Source: Lonsdalea quercina subsp. quercina
GTDB taxonomy: Bacteria; Pseudomonadota; Gammaproteobacteria; Enterobacterales; Enterobacteriaceae
Reading direction: 5' to 3'
Length of the DNA: 6,747 bases
Assembly: GCF_000688655.1 (NCBI RefSeq)
Contig: NZ_JIBO01000006.1
Span: 453,006 to 459,752 of the forward strand
Shown here one piece after another: positions 1 through 5,627 of the stretch. The notes under the pieces are model-generated. The model was given only the letters and a program-made list of their open reading frames with translations. It was not told the origin of the DNA and searched no databases. Numbering within the stretch: the first letter of the stretch is position 1; every line of letters begins with the position of its first letter. Position numbers and translations under genes: made by a program.

Positions 1-122
1 CTCTTATTCAGAGCAATCTGATAAAAATAGCCTGTTTTCCTTACTTTTTTTGTCTTTGAAGTGAAAGGCGCTGCTTCTTTGAGCGAACAATCCAAATTAA
101 GCGTGTTCTCATCAAAAATTTA
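1..122. other. AT-rich non-coding region upstream of lpp
   Basis: No reading frame of note is visible here. By synteny with E. coli this should be the pykF-lpp intergenic region, with the pykF 3' end just outside the window, but nothing in the sequence itself proves that. A small stem-loop with a GCAA loop (8-12 pairing with 17-21) lacks a following T-tract, and the T7 run at 45-51 is not preceded by a stable stem, so neither makes a convincing terminator. The stretch CTTCTTTGAGCGAAC (about 74-87) resembles, from memory, sequence at a similar distance upstream of E. coli lpp. The AT-rich tract nearest the promoter could act as an UP element. Confidence 0.5.
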
Positions 123-151
123 TTCTCATTAGAAAAAAGTTTGTGTAATAC
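123..151 (+). promoter_or_regulatory. lpp promoter (sigma-70 type)
   Basis: The -35 box is TTCTCA (123-128), the spacer is 17 bp, and the -10 box is TAATAC (146-151) inside TTTGTGTAATACTTGTA. This segment is nearly identical to the well-known E. coli lpp promoter, one of the strongest constitutive promoters in that organism. By analogy with E. coli, transcription should start near G159, giving a leader of about 37 nt. The -35 box is poor and the region is AT-rich, as in E. coli. The start point is inferred from homology. Confidence 0.85.
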
Positions 152-158
152 TTGTATC

Positions 159-195
159 GCTACATGGAGATTAACTCAATTAGAGGGTATTAATA
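159..195 (+). promoter_or_regulatory. lpp mRNA leader with ribosome-binding site
   Basis: The leader runs GCTACATGGAG... to the ATG at 196. The Shine-Dalgarno sequence GAGGG (183-187) sits 8 nt before the start codon. The leader is one base shorter than the E. coli lpp leader as I remember it (CAATTAGAGGG in place of CAATCTAGAGGG) and otherwise nearly the same. This conservation of a non-coding stretch fits its role in very high translation and a long-lived message. Confidence 0.75.
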
Positions 196-432
196 ATGAA
201 TCGTACTAAACTGGTACTGGGCGCGGTAATTCTGGGTTCTACTCTGCTGGCTGGCTGTTCTAGCAATGCTAAAATCGATCAACTGTCTTCTGACGTTCAG
301 ACTCTGAACAGCAAAGTTGATCAGCTGTCCAACGATGTAACCGCAATCCGCTCTGACGTACAGGCTGCTAAAGACGACGCAGCTCGTGCTAACCAGCGTC
401 TGGATAACCAGGTTCGCACTTACAAAAAGTAA
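196..432 (+). CDS. lpp: Major outer-membrane (Braun) lipoprotein Lpp
   Basis: Lpp is an abundant lipoprotein that ties the outer membrane to the peptidoglycan. The 78-residue precursor has a type II signal peptide with a basic N-terminus (MNRTK), a hydrophobic core and the lipobox LAGC. Cys21 is the lipidated first residue of a 58-residue mature chain. The mature part shows regular hydrophobic heptads ([19 protein letters not shown]) typical of the trimeric Lpp coiled coil. It ends in YKK, and Lys78 is the residue that L,D-transpeptidases join to meso-diaminopimelate. E. coli ends in YRK, so the penultimate positive charge is kept. The gene has its own strong promoter and terminator, so it is monocistronic. 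Codon use is strongly biased (CTG, CGT, AAA, GCT), as expected for a very highly expressed gene. Identification is secure. Confidence 0.98.
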   Translation: MNRTKLVLGAVILGSTLLAGCSSNAKIDQLSSDVQTLNSKVDQLSNDVTAIRSDVQAAKDDAARANQRLDNQVRTYKK

Positions 433-448
433 TCGAATCTGTTGAATG

Positions 449-479
449 AAAAATGGCGCACATTGTGCGCCATTTTTTT
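449..479. terminator. Bidirectional rho-independent terminator between lpp and the L,D-transpeptidase gene
   Basis: The stem ATGGCGCAC (453-461) pairs with GTGCGCCAT (465-473) around the loop ATT. Four A-T pairs (449-452 with 474-477) extend it, and the T7 run covers 473-479. It begins 17 nt after the lpp stop codon and is a textbook terminator on the plus strand. Read on the minus strand, the same hairpin is followed by TTTTT (453 to 449), so it can also end transcription arriving from the convergent L,D-transpeptidase gene. Confidence 0.92.
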
Positions 480-604
480 GTCTGTAATAAATCCTTTAGC
501 TAACGCCTCTCACCAGGCCCTTTTCTTCTTAGCGCCGCCTGAGGCTGGACGCCCTTCCGGGCTTCGACGACGCGACTCCCTCATGGATGGCCCGTACGCT
601 GCTG
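480..604. other. Intergenic gap between convergent lpp and L,D-transpeptidase genes, with a GC-rich block
   Basis: This gap lies after the shared terminator and before the stop codon of the convergent gene. Bases 480-530 are AT-leaning. Bases about 531-604 are GC-rich and contain small inverted repeats, including GCCC (551-554) with GGGC (559-562) and GCC-TGA-GGC near 537-545. A plus-strand frame runs from 442 through the gap to 642, but it starts upstream of the terminator hairpin and ends inside the neighbouring gene, so I do not call it a gene. The composition shift could mark an intergenic repeat element or simply the distal 3' tail of the minus-strand transcript. Confidence 0.4.
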
Positions 605-1609
605 TTATGGCTGATGCGACGCTGAATCGGCTACGCTCGTGACTGGTGCCGCTGCGTCATTGGCCGTTTGCTGAGCGGGAATCGGCTCACCAGTGTTGAC
701 CAGCACAGGCATGCCAGAGCGACGCTCAATAGCGCTTTCGACAACCGCCTTATTGGTCTCTTCATTGTTGATAAAACCCTTCACTTTCTTGCTGAGCGCG
801 ATAGGCATCGTCTGCGGGTCATCTTTATCCGTGCGAGACAATGGCTGATGAACCTCGATATAGCGCTTACCATCAGGTTCTACGGCGACTTTTATCGGCT
901 CGTTAACAACCTGTACCCGGGTACCAGGTTCAACGGCGTTGAACAACGCTTCAATATCATCTGCCCGCAAGCGGATACAGCCGGAGCTGACGCGCATACC
1001 AATGCCGAAATTCGCGTTAGTGCCGTGAATCAGATAGACCCCGCCGCTCTTCGCCATACGCATCGCAAACAGTCCCATTGGATTATCCGGCCCCGCAGGC
1101 ACGACGGCCGGCAGGTCGATGCCCTGCTCTTTATAGTGCTTGCGAATATTCGGCGTCGGCGTCCAGGTCGGGTTCGGGTGTTTAGAGATGATGGTTGTGG
1201 TCATCACCGGCGTATTACGCCCCAGTTGGCCGATACCAATAGGATAAACGATCACCTTATTCTGACCTTTGGGGTAATAGAACATCCTCAGTTCAGCCAG
1301 GTTGATGACGATGCCTTCACGCGGCGTATCCGGCAGCAACATTTGGGTAGGGATGGTGAGCGTGGTGTCAGGCTTGGGAAGATAAGGATCGGTGCCGGGA
1401 TTCGCTTCCAGCATCCCTAACAAACCTATTTTATAGTCGGCTGCAATCGCTTCCAGAGAACGACCGTCGTGTGGAACGACATAAGTGGTGTTTTCACCGA
1501 CTAAACGGCTATCTGGCGGCGGCAGCGGATACTCGGTGGCGTGCCCTGCTGACATGCCGCCGATGTACGACACCAGAAGCAGCCCCATTAACGTCAACGC
1601 GCGTTTCAT
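605..1609 (-). CDS. Periplasmic L,D-transpeptidase (YkuD family) with LysM-like domain, LdtA/B/C-type
   Basis: The 334-residue precursor has a signal peptide (MKRALTLMGLLL...), probably cut after GHA at about residue 24. A LysM-like segment covers about residues 43-87 and the YkuD catalytic domain about 99-236. The domain carries HGTNANFGIG and SSGCIRL; the nucleophile is Cys211 and His195 lies in the HGT motif. Such enzymes use tetrapeptide stems either to form 3-3 cross-links or to attach Lpp to peptidoglycan. I start at 1609 because AGGGA lies 7 nt upstream and E. coli relatives begin MKR. ATG 1612 is equally readable, while ATG 1690 would put a proline/arginine-rich stretch before the signal peptide. 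By position it corresponds to E. coli ldtE (ynhG). The catalytic segment (HGTNANFGIGMRVSSGCIRLR, in pieces) and EVHQPLS...DDPQ look closer to LdtB/LdtC as I remember them. No symbol is given for that reason. Confidence 0.93.
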   Translation of the reverse strand: MKRALTLMGLLLVSYIGGMSAGHATEYPLPPPDSRLVGENTTYVVPHDGRSLEAIAADYKIGLLGMLEANPGTDPYLPKPDTTLTIPTQMLLPDTPREGIVINLAELRMFYYPKGQNKVIVYPIGIGQLGRNTPVMTTTIISKHPNPTWTPTPNIRKHYKEQGIDLPAVVPAGPDNPMGLFAMRMAKSGGVYLIHGTNANFGIGMRVSSGCIRLRADDIEALFNAVEPGTRVQVVNEPIKVAVEPDGKRYIEVHQPLSRTDKDDPQTMPIALSKKVKGFINNEETNKAVVESAIERRSGMPVLVNTGEPIPAQQTANDAAAPVTSVADSASHQP

Positions 1610-1643
1610 CATCAGTTCCCTATTCTTGCGGCTTAAAGGTTGA

Positions 1644-1688
1644 GGTCTATACGGTGGCGGCAGAATCGCCCGTACAACCCTATAGACC
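1644..1688 (-). repeat. Inverted repeat in the leader of the L,D-transpeptidase gene
   Basis: GGTCTATA (1644-1651) and TATAGACC (1681-1688) are perfect 8-base inverted repeats separated by 29 bases. On the minus strand the interior can also pair: TACGG with CCGTA and GCG with CGC. The transcript could therefore fold into one long imperfect hairpin about 35-80 nt before the start codon. It could be an operator or an mRNA leader stem-loop. The pairing is seen directly; the function is not known. Confidence 0.5.
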
Positions 1689-1700
1689 ATTTGCCGGACT

Positions 1701-1728
1701 ATTATCGATTGAATTGTTTAACATTCAG
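1701..1728 (-). promoter_or_regulatory. Weak candidate promoter for the L,D-transpeptidase gene
   Basis: On the minus strand GATAAT (1706 to 1701) matches five of six -10 positions. CTGAAT (1728 to 1723), 16 bp upstream, shares only the central TGA with a -35 box. If used, transcription would start near 1694, so the inverted repeat at 1644-1688 would form the very 5' end of the message. A terminator-like hairpin upstream makes a separate promoter in this gap plausible. The call rests on motif matching only. Confidence 0.3.
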
Positions 1729-1753
1729 TTTGTTGCGAAGCTAATATTAAGAA

Positions 1754-1792
1754 TAAGAGCAGATCGCCCGCAGATCCACGGGCGAACTCTTA
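1754..1792 (-). terminator. Candidate terminator downstream of sufE
   Basis: TCGCCCG (1764-1770) pairs perfectly with CGGGCGA (1779-1785) around an 8-base loop. The stem is extended, across a small internal loop, by TAAGAG (1754-1759) with CTCTTA (1787-1792). On the minus strand the hairpin is followed by TTCTTAATATT, a broken U-rich tail. It lies 67 bases past the sufE stop codon. A second, weaker stem, CGGCGT (1819-1824) with ACGCCG (1838-1843), lies closer to sufE. Together they suggest the suf transcript ends or is trimmed here, though some read-through is likely because the tail is imperfect. Confidence 0.5.
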
Positions 1793-1858
1793 AAGCATGG
1801 CGGGAAAGAGGAGAACAACGGCGTCAGCGTGGTGCCAACGCCGCTCAAGAGAAAGCGA

Positions 1859-2275
1859 TCAGGCCAGCTCAGCGGCCCGACTGCGAATCGACCGCAGCAT
1901 CGCTTCCAGCCCTTGCGAACGTGAAGGGGTAAGATGCTGGGTCAACGCCAGCTCCTGGAAAAACGGCCGGACATCCAGCGAGACGATATCCTGCGGCGTT
2001 AGCTGCTGATAAAGGCTGAAAACAACGGCGATAAGTCCTTTGACGATTGCAGCGTCGCTGTCGCCCTGTAGCGCGACTCGCCCCTGCTCGTCCCGCGTCA
2101 CCACGATCCATACCTGACTCTGACAGCCATTCACGCGATTATCTTCCTGACGCAGATCGTCGCTTAGCGGCTCCAGACGTGATCCCAGTTCCATGATGTA
2201 GAGATACTTTTCTTCCCAGTTATGACAGCGAGAAAAATTGCGTACCAGTTTCTGCGGCTCCGGCAGACTTGCCAT
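1859..2275 (-). CDS. sufE: Cysteine desulfuration protein SufE (sulfur acceptor)
   Basis: SufE takes the persulfide sulfur from the active-site cysteine of SufS and passes it to SufB in the SufBCD complex. The 138-residue protein has exactly the length of E. coli SufE. It carries the conserved NGCQSQVW segment with the acceptor cysteine Cys51, then the [18 protein letters not shown] core and the [17 protein letters not shown]-terminal signature. The ATG at 2275 is preceded by GGAGG (2281-2285) 5 nt upstream. It is the last suf gene, 19 nt after the sufS stop codon, and is followed by a 249-nt gap before the transpeptidase gene. A 17-base palindrome directly abuts its ribosome-binding site and may tune its translation. 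Identification is secure. Confidence 0.97.
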   Translation of the reverse strand: MASLPEPQKLVRNFSRCHNWEEKYLYIMELGSRLEPLSDDLRQEDNRVNGCQSQVWIVVTRDEQGRVALQGDSDAAIVKGLIAVVFSLYQQLTPQDIVSLDVRPFFQELALTQHLTPSRSQGLEAMLRSIRSRAAELA

Positions 2276-2280
2276 AATAT

Positions 2281-2302
2281 CCTCCGCGGTTAACTTAACC
2301 GC
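2281..2302 (-). promoter_or_regulatory. Palindrome over the sufS stop codon abutting the sufE ribosome-binding site
   Basis: GCGGTTAA (2286-2293) and TTAACCGC (2295-2302) form a perfect inverted repeat around a single base. As RNA this gives a 6-7 bp hairpin with a 3-5 nt loop. The sufS stop codon TAA (2297 to 2295) lies inside it. The sufE Shine-Dalgarno GGAGG (2285 to 2281) starts at the very next base. A ribosome terminating on sufS would melt the hairpin, so it could couple sufE translation to sufS. It could also protect or separate the mRNA segments. Function is inferred. Confidence 0.55.
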
Positions 2303-3521
2303 CTAATAAACCATGAATACGTTGTAGCCCGGCGACCAGCCGGTCGATATCTTCACGCTGGGTATAAACGGCCAAAGACGCTCGGCACATGCTGGAAACC
2401 CCGTAGTGTTCCATTAACGGCATGGCGCAGTGATGGCCGGTACGGATGGCGATGCCGTACTGATCGAGGAAACTCCCCACGTCGTAGGCATGGTGTTGAC
2501 CGAGGTTGAAGGCAATCACACCTTGACGCTGTTCCGGACCGTACATAATCAGCGTCGGTACCGTCTTAAGCGCGGATACCGCATACTGCATCAGATCGGT
2601 TTCGTAGCGGTGGATCGCCTCGCGTCCTATTGCAGAAACGTAATCCAACGCGGCGCCCAATCCCATAATGCCGGCGGTATTGGGAGAGCCAGCTTCGAAG
2701 CGCCAGGGCGCATCGGCGTAGGTCGTGCCTTTGGTGAGGCTGACTTCGCGGATCATCGAGCCTCCGCCTTCCCACGGCGGCATGGCCTGTAGCAACGCAT
2801 GTTTGGCATACAACACGCCGATCCCTGAAGGCCCATAAATTTTATGGCCGGAGAACGCGTAAAAGTCACAGTTTAACGCCTGAACGTCGACTGGCTCATG
2901 CATGATCGCCTGCGCCCCGTCCAGCAACACCTTCGCGCCGACGCTATGCGCCAGACGAACGATGTCCTGTACCGGGTTCACGGTTCCCAGCACGTTCGAA
3001 ATGTGGGTAACGGAGACTAAACGAGTCCGTTCATCCAACAAATCCGGCAACAAGGCGACATCCAGCTCACCGTCGGCCGTCAATGGCAGAACGCGAATTT
3101 CGATACCGTGCGTTTGGGCCAGCATCTGCCAGGGAACGATGTTGGCATGGTGCTCCATGCCGGTAATCACCACATTGTCGCCGGGCTGCGTGAAGGTCCG
3201 CCCGTAGCTGTTGGCGACCAGGTTGATCGCTTCTGTGGTACCGCGTACGAATACGATCTCTTCCGCAGACTCCGCGTTGATGAATGACGCCGTCAGCGTA
3301 CGCACATCCTCCATCGCCGTTGTCGCCCGGGCGCTCAACGTGTGAATGCCGCGGTGAACCGCGGCATATTCGTTACGATAAAAATTCAGCTCACGGTCGA
3401 TCACCGACTGCGGCTTCTGCGAACTGGCCGCGCTGTCCAGATAGACCAGCGACTGGCCGTTGACTTCCTGTTTCAGAACGGGGAAATCTGCGCGGACGCG
3501 TTCTATCGGGTAATCACTCAT
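2295..3521 (-). CDS. sufS: Cysteine desulfurase SufS (group II, PLP-dependent)
   Basis: SufS removes sulfur from L-cysteine, giving alanine and an enzyme-bound persulfide that SufE collects for iron-sulfur cluster assembly. The 408-residue protein is two residues longer than E. coli SufS and aligns throughout. Visible landmarks are the N-terminal [11 protein letters not shown], His124 in [10 protein letters not shown] stacking on PLP, Asp201 and Gln204 in LLDGAQA, the PLP lysine Lys227 in [11 protein letters not shown], the persulfide cysteine Cys365 in [11 protein letters not shown], and Arg380 for the substrate carboxylate. The short loop around the cysteine is the group II type that needs SufE. 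The start overlaps the sufD stop as ATGA (3521 to 3518), with GGGAGG (3533 to 3528) 6 nt upstream, so the two genes are probably translationally coupled. Identification is secure. Confidence 0.98.
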   Translation of the reverse strand: MSDYPIERVRADFPVLKQEVNGQSLVYLDSAASSQKPQSVIDRELNFYRNEYAAVHRGIHTLSARATTAMEDVRTLTASFINAESAEEIVFVRGTTEAINLVANSYGRTFTQPGDNVVITGMEHHANIVPWQMLAQTHGIEIRVLPLTADGELDVALLPDLLDERTRLVSVTHISNVLGTVNPVQDIVRLAHSVGAKVLLDGAQAIMHEPVDVQALNCDFYAFSGHKIYGPSGIGVLYAKHALLQAMPPWEGGGSMIREVSLTKGTTYADAPWRFEAGSPNTAGIMGLGAALDYVSAIGREAIHRYETDLMQYAVSALKTVPTLIMYGPEQRQGVIAFNLGQHHAYDVGSFLDQYGIAIRTGHHCAMPLMEHYGVSSMCRASLAVYTQREDIDRLVAGLQRIHGLLGG

Positions 3522-4813
3522 TGCTGGCCTCCCGCGGCGCCGATGAGGCGTTCCGCTATGCGTTTGATCACGACGTCGCGCAGAGCGTCGTCAGAGATCG
3601 CTTCCGTCAGTTCGGCGGCAAAAGCGAAGATAATCATTTGTTGCGCGTCTTCACCACTGATGCCGCGGGCGCGCAGGTAAAACAGCTGCTCTTCGTCGAT
3701 ACGGCCAACCGTCGCGCCATGACTGCATTTGACGTCGTCGGCGTAGATTTCCAGCTGCGGCTTGGTGTCCACTTCCGCCAGACGGCCCAATAGCAGGTTG
3801 TTGTTGGTCATCTTGCCATCGGTTTTCAGCGCATGAGGCGCTACTTTGATCATGCCATTGAATACCGCCTTGGCGCGATCGCGGACGATCGTCTTATGCA
3901 ACTGACGACTTTCGCCATTGCCCTGATTGTGTTCCAGATAGGTGCGCGTGTCGCAAACCTCGCTGCCACGCGGCAGGATCAGGCTATTGATGGTCAGATT
4001 AGCCCCTTCGCCGTTCATCTGCGCGCTGGTCTGATGCCGGGTCAGCCCCGCCCCCAACAGGAAACTGTGGCTGGAAACGCGCGCCGAGCGCGCCATCCGC
4101 ACATCATTGTGAGCGAAGTGGTAGCCCGACGCCGCTTCGAACGCCAATTTATAATGCGTAACGTCGCAGTTTTCACCTGCGTCGACGGTCAGACGAGCGC
4201 CGCTGAAATGCGCGCGCTCATCCAGACTGACATAGTGTTCAATCACCGTAGCGGCGGCGTTCGCGCCCACCTGGAGATCGTGGCGATGGTGAACCGTGTT
4301 CAGTACCGCGCCGTCGCCGGAGCTGATGTGCAGCAGATACAGCGGCTTTTCAGCCTGTACGCCAGCGGCAAGACGAATCTGCGTGCGCTCGGCGGCCAGA
4401 CTCTCGGTAAGATGCAAGAAGACGTCCGGCTGAATCGGAGCGGCCATCGGCAGCGACGCGGGGGATGCCGCTACTTCAACCTGATAAGGGCCCCAGTCGG
4501 CGTCGCTGAGTTCGGGACTCAGGCGTCCGTCGACGAACACCATCCGCCACGCATCCAGCGGCAGTGACAACGCATCGCACTGCACCGCGTTGACCGTCCG
4601 CGCGGCGGGTTCGGTGAATTCATGGCTGAGCAAGCCGTCCAGCGGCGTGTATTTCCAGTGCTCTTGCCGGCGGTTTGGCACGCCCAACTGCAACACTTGC
4701 TTCCAGTGTTGACCCGCTTCTTCAGAACGCGCTCCGGCGCCGTCGAACAACCGCTGCCACTGCTGCAACGCCTGCGTCGCTTTCGTATTACTGTTGGTCG
4801 GTAAGCCAGCCAT
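3518..4813 (-). CDS. sufD: Fe-S cluster scaffold complex subunit SufD
   Basis: SufD is the non-catalytic partner of SufB in the SufBC2D complex; the nascent cluster forms near the SufB-SufD interface and SufD is linked to iron entry. The 431-residue protein compares with about 423 in E. coli. The C-terminal core carries the family signature [17 protein letters not shown]; Cys363 and His365 there correspond to E. coli Cys358 and His360, the latter required for function. HWKYTP near residue 52 and MTNNNLL near 335 are also typical. I start at ATG 4813 (MAGLPTNS), because E. coli SufD begins MAGLP and GGAGGAG lies 7 nt upstream. An in-frame ATG at 4852 would add 13 residues with no family support. 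The gene overlaps the end of sufC by 26 nt and the sufS start by 4 nt. Confidence 0.96.
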   Translation of the reverse strand: MAGLPTNSNTKATQALQQWQRLFDGAGARSEEAGQHWKQVLQLGVPNRRQEHWKYTPLDGLLSHEFTEPAARTVNAVQCDALSLPLDAWRMVFVDGRLSPELSDADWGPYQVEVAASPASLPMAAPIQPDVFLHLTESLAAERTQIRLAAGVQAEKPLYLLHISSGDGAVLNTVHHRHDLQVGANAAATVIEHYVSLDERAHFSGARLTVDAGENCDVTHYKLAFEAASGYHFAHNDVRMARSARVSSHSFLLGAGLTRHQTSAQMNGEGANLTINSLILPRGSEVCDTRTYLEHNQGNGESRQLHKTIVRDRAKAVFNGMIKVAPHALKTDGKMTNNNLLLGRLAEVDTKPQLEIYADDVKCSHGATVGRIDEEQLFYLRARGISGEDAQQMIIFAFAAELTEAISDDALRDVVIKRIAERLIGAAGGQQ

Positions 4814-5534
4814 AGCCCTGCTCCTCCAACTGTTTAACCAATGTGAAGTCACCGGATTTCACAATCCGCCCCTGATACAACACGTGAACGAAGTCTGGTT
4901 TGATGTAGTCGAGAATACGCTGGTAGTGCGTTACGATGATGAAGGAGCGCTCTTCGTTACGCAGCGTGTTGACGCCGTTGGAGACGATTTTCAGCGCATC
5001 GATGTCCAGCCCGGAGTCGGTTTCGTCGAGAATGCACAGGTTGGGTTCCAACGCGGCCATCTGCAAGATGTCGTTGCGTTTCTTCTCACCGCCGGAGAAA
5101 CCGACGTTGACCGAACGGGTCAGCAGATCAGCCGGCATATTCAGTAGTTTGATTTTTTCTTCAATAAAGTCTTCAAAATCAAAGCGGTCTAAAGGTTCCT
5201 GCTGACGATATTGACGAACGGCATTGACCGCGGTCTGTAAAAAGAACTGATTGCTGACGCCCGGAATTTCGACCGGATACTGAAACGCCATGAAAATGCC
5301 TTCGCCCGCACGATCTTCCGGCGACAGTTCCAACAAGTCTTTGCCTTTGAACGTGACGGAACCTGACGTCACTTCGTAGTCCTCGCGGCCAGCCAGCGTC
5401 GCGGACAGCGTACTTTTGCCGGAGCCGTTCGGCCCCATGATGGCATGGACTTCGCCCGGTTTGATTTGAAGATTCAGCCCTTTGATGATTTCTTTTTCTT
5501 CGACACTGACTCTTAAATTTTCAATATTCAACAT
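4788..5534 (-). CDS. sufC: Fe-S cluster assembly ATPase SufC (ABC-type)
   Basis: SufC is a cytoplasmic ABC-type ATPase without a membrane partner. It binds SufB and SufD and drives the conformational change that lets the cluster form. The 248-residue protein is full length. Motifs in order are Walker A GPNGSGKST (34-42, Lys40), the Q-loop Gln85 in FMAFQYP, the signature FSGGEKKR (146-153), Walker B LCILDE (166-171, catalytic Glu171), the D-loop SGLD (174-177) and the H-loop His203. Lys152 and Glu171 form the salt bridge described for E. coli SufC. ATG 5534 follows AAGGA (5545 to 5541) by 6 nt. The gene is separated from sufB by an unusually long 93-nt spacer, while its 3' end overlaps sufD, suggesting tight coupling downstream but not upstream. 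Confidence 0.98.
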   Translation of the reverse strand: MLNIENLRVSVEEKEIIKGLNLQIKPGEVHAIMGPNGSGKSTLSATLAGREDYEVTSGSVTFKGKDLLELSPEDRAGEGIFMAFQYPVEIPGVSNQFFLQTAVNAVRQYRQQEPLDRFDFEDFIEEKIKLLNMPADLLTRSVNVGFSGGEKKRNDILQMAALEPNLCILDETDSGLDIDALKIVSNGVNTLRNEERSFIIVTHYQRILDYIKPDFVHVLYQGRIVKSGDFTLVKQLEEQGYGWLTDQQ

Positions 5535-5627
5535 ACTTTATCCTTCAGACGCCTTTGCCGCAGGCGCTCGTCTTATAGGCACCGGAGTGCATGTGTTCAA
5601 TAGGTGACATTGTCACTTTCACAGCGA
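5535..5627 (-). other. Structured 93-nt sufB-sufC spacer
   Basis: Three inverted repeats lie in this spacer. GTGACA (5604-5609) and TGTCAC (5611-5616) are perfect arms around one base. GCAC (5579-5582) pairs with GTGC (5587-5590) around four bases. AGACGCC (5547-5553) pairs with GGCG (5563-5566) and TCT (5571-5573) across a 4-nt bulge, ending just before the sufC Shine-Dalgarno. No T-tract follows any of them, so they do not look like terminators. The spacer also contains a 21-codon open frame (5545-5610). From memory the E. coli spacer is only about 10 nt. Confidence 0.6.
5545..5610 (-). CDS. Possible 21-residue leader peptide between sufB and sufC
   Basis: An ATG at 5610, 17 nt after the sufB stop codon, opens a 21-codon frame (MSPIEHMHSGAY... 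ending CGKGV). Its TGA stop (5547 to 5545) overlaps the sufC Shine-Dalgarno sequence AAGGA. The arrangement would fit translational coupling between sufB, the small frame and sufC. There is no good ribosome-binding site before it, the ATG lies at the centre of the 13-base palindrome, and frames this short arise often by chance. I do not recognise the peptide. The evidence is positional only. Confidence 0.2.
   Translation of the reverse strand: MSPIEHMHSGAYKTSACGKGV

Noticed and set aside
8..21. Stem-loop TCAGA-GCAA-TCTGA as a pykF terminator
   Set aside because: The stem is only 5 bp and is followed by A-rich sequence, not a T-tract.
442..642. 66-codon plus-strand frame after lpp
   Set aside because: It begins inside the lpp 3' region, reads through the terminator hairpin and ends within the neighbouring gene, with no ribosome-binding site.
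913..924. 12-base perfect palindrome GTACCCGGGTAC
   Set aside because: It lies inside the transpeptidase coding region and encodes the ordinary PGTRV stretch; a chance palindrome is the simplest explanation.
668..1420. 250-codon open frame on the plus strand opposite the L,D-transpeptidase gene
   Set aside because: It is antisense to a clearly recognised gene, Arg/His-rich with no known motif and no ribosome-binding site; this is typical of the frame opposite a GC-rich coding region.
1610..1690. N-terminal extension of the L,D-transpeptidase from ATG 1690
   Set aside because: The extra 27 residues are Pro/Arg-rich and would bury the signal peptide. The leader inverted repeat overlaps this stretch, and a good ribosome-binding site serves ATG 1609/1612.
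3833..4567. 244-codon open frame on the plus strand opposite sufD
   Set aside because: sufD is conserved along its full length on the other strand. The plus-strand product is Arg/Gln-rich, with no family resemblance.
4814..4852. N-terminal extension of SufD from ATG 4852
   Set aside because: It would extend the overlap with sufC to 65 nt, lacks family support, and a strong ribosome-binding site precedes ATG 4813.
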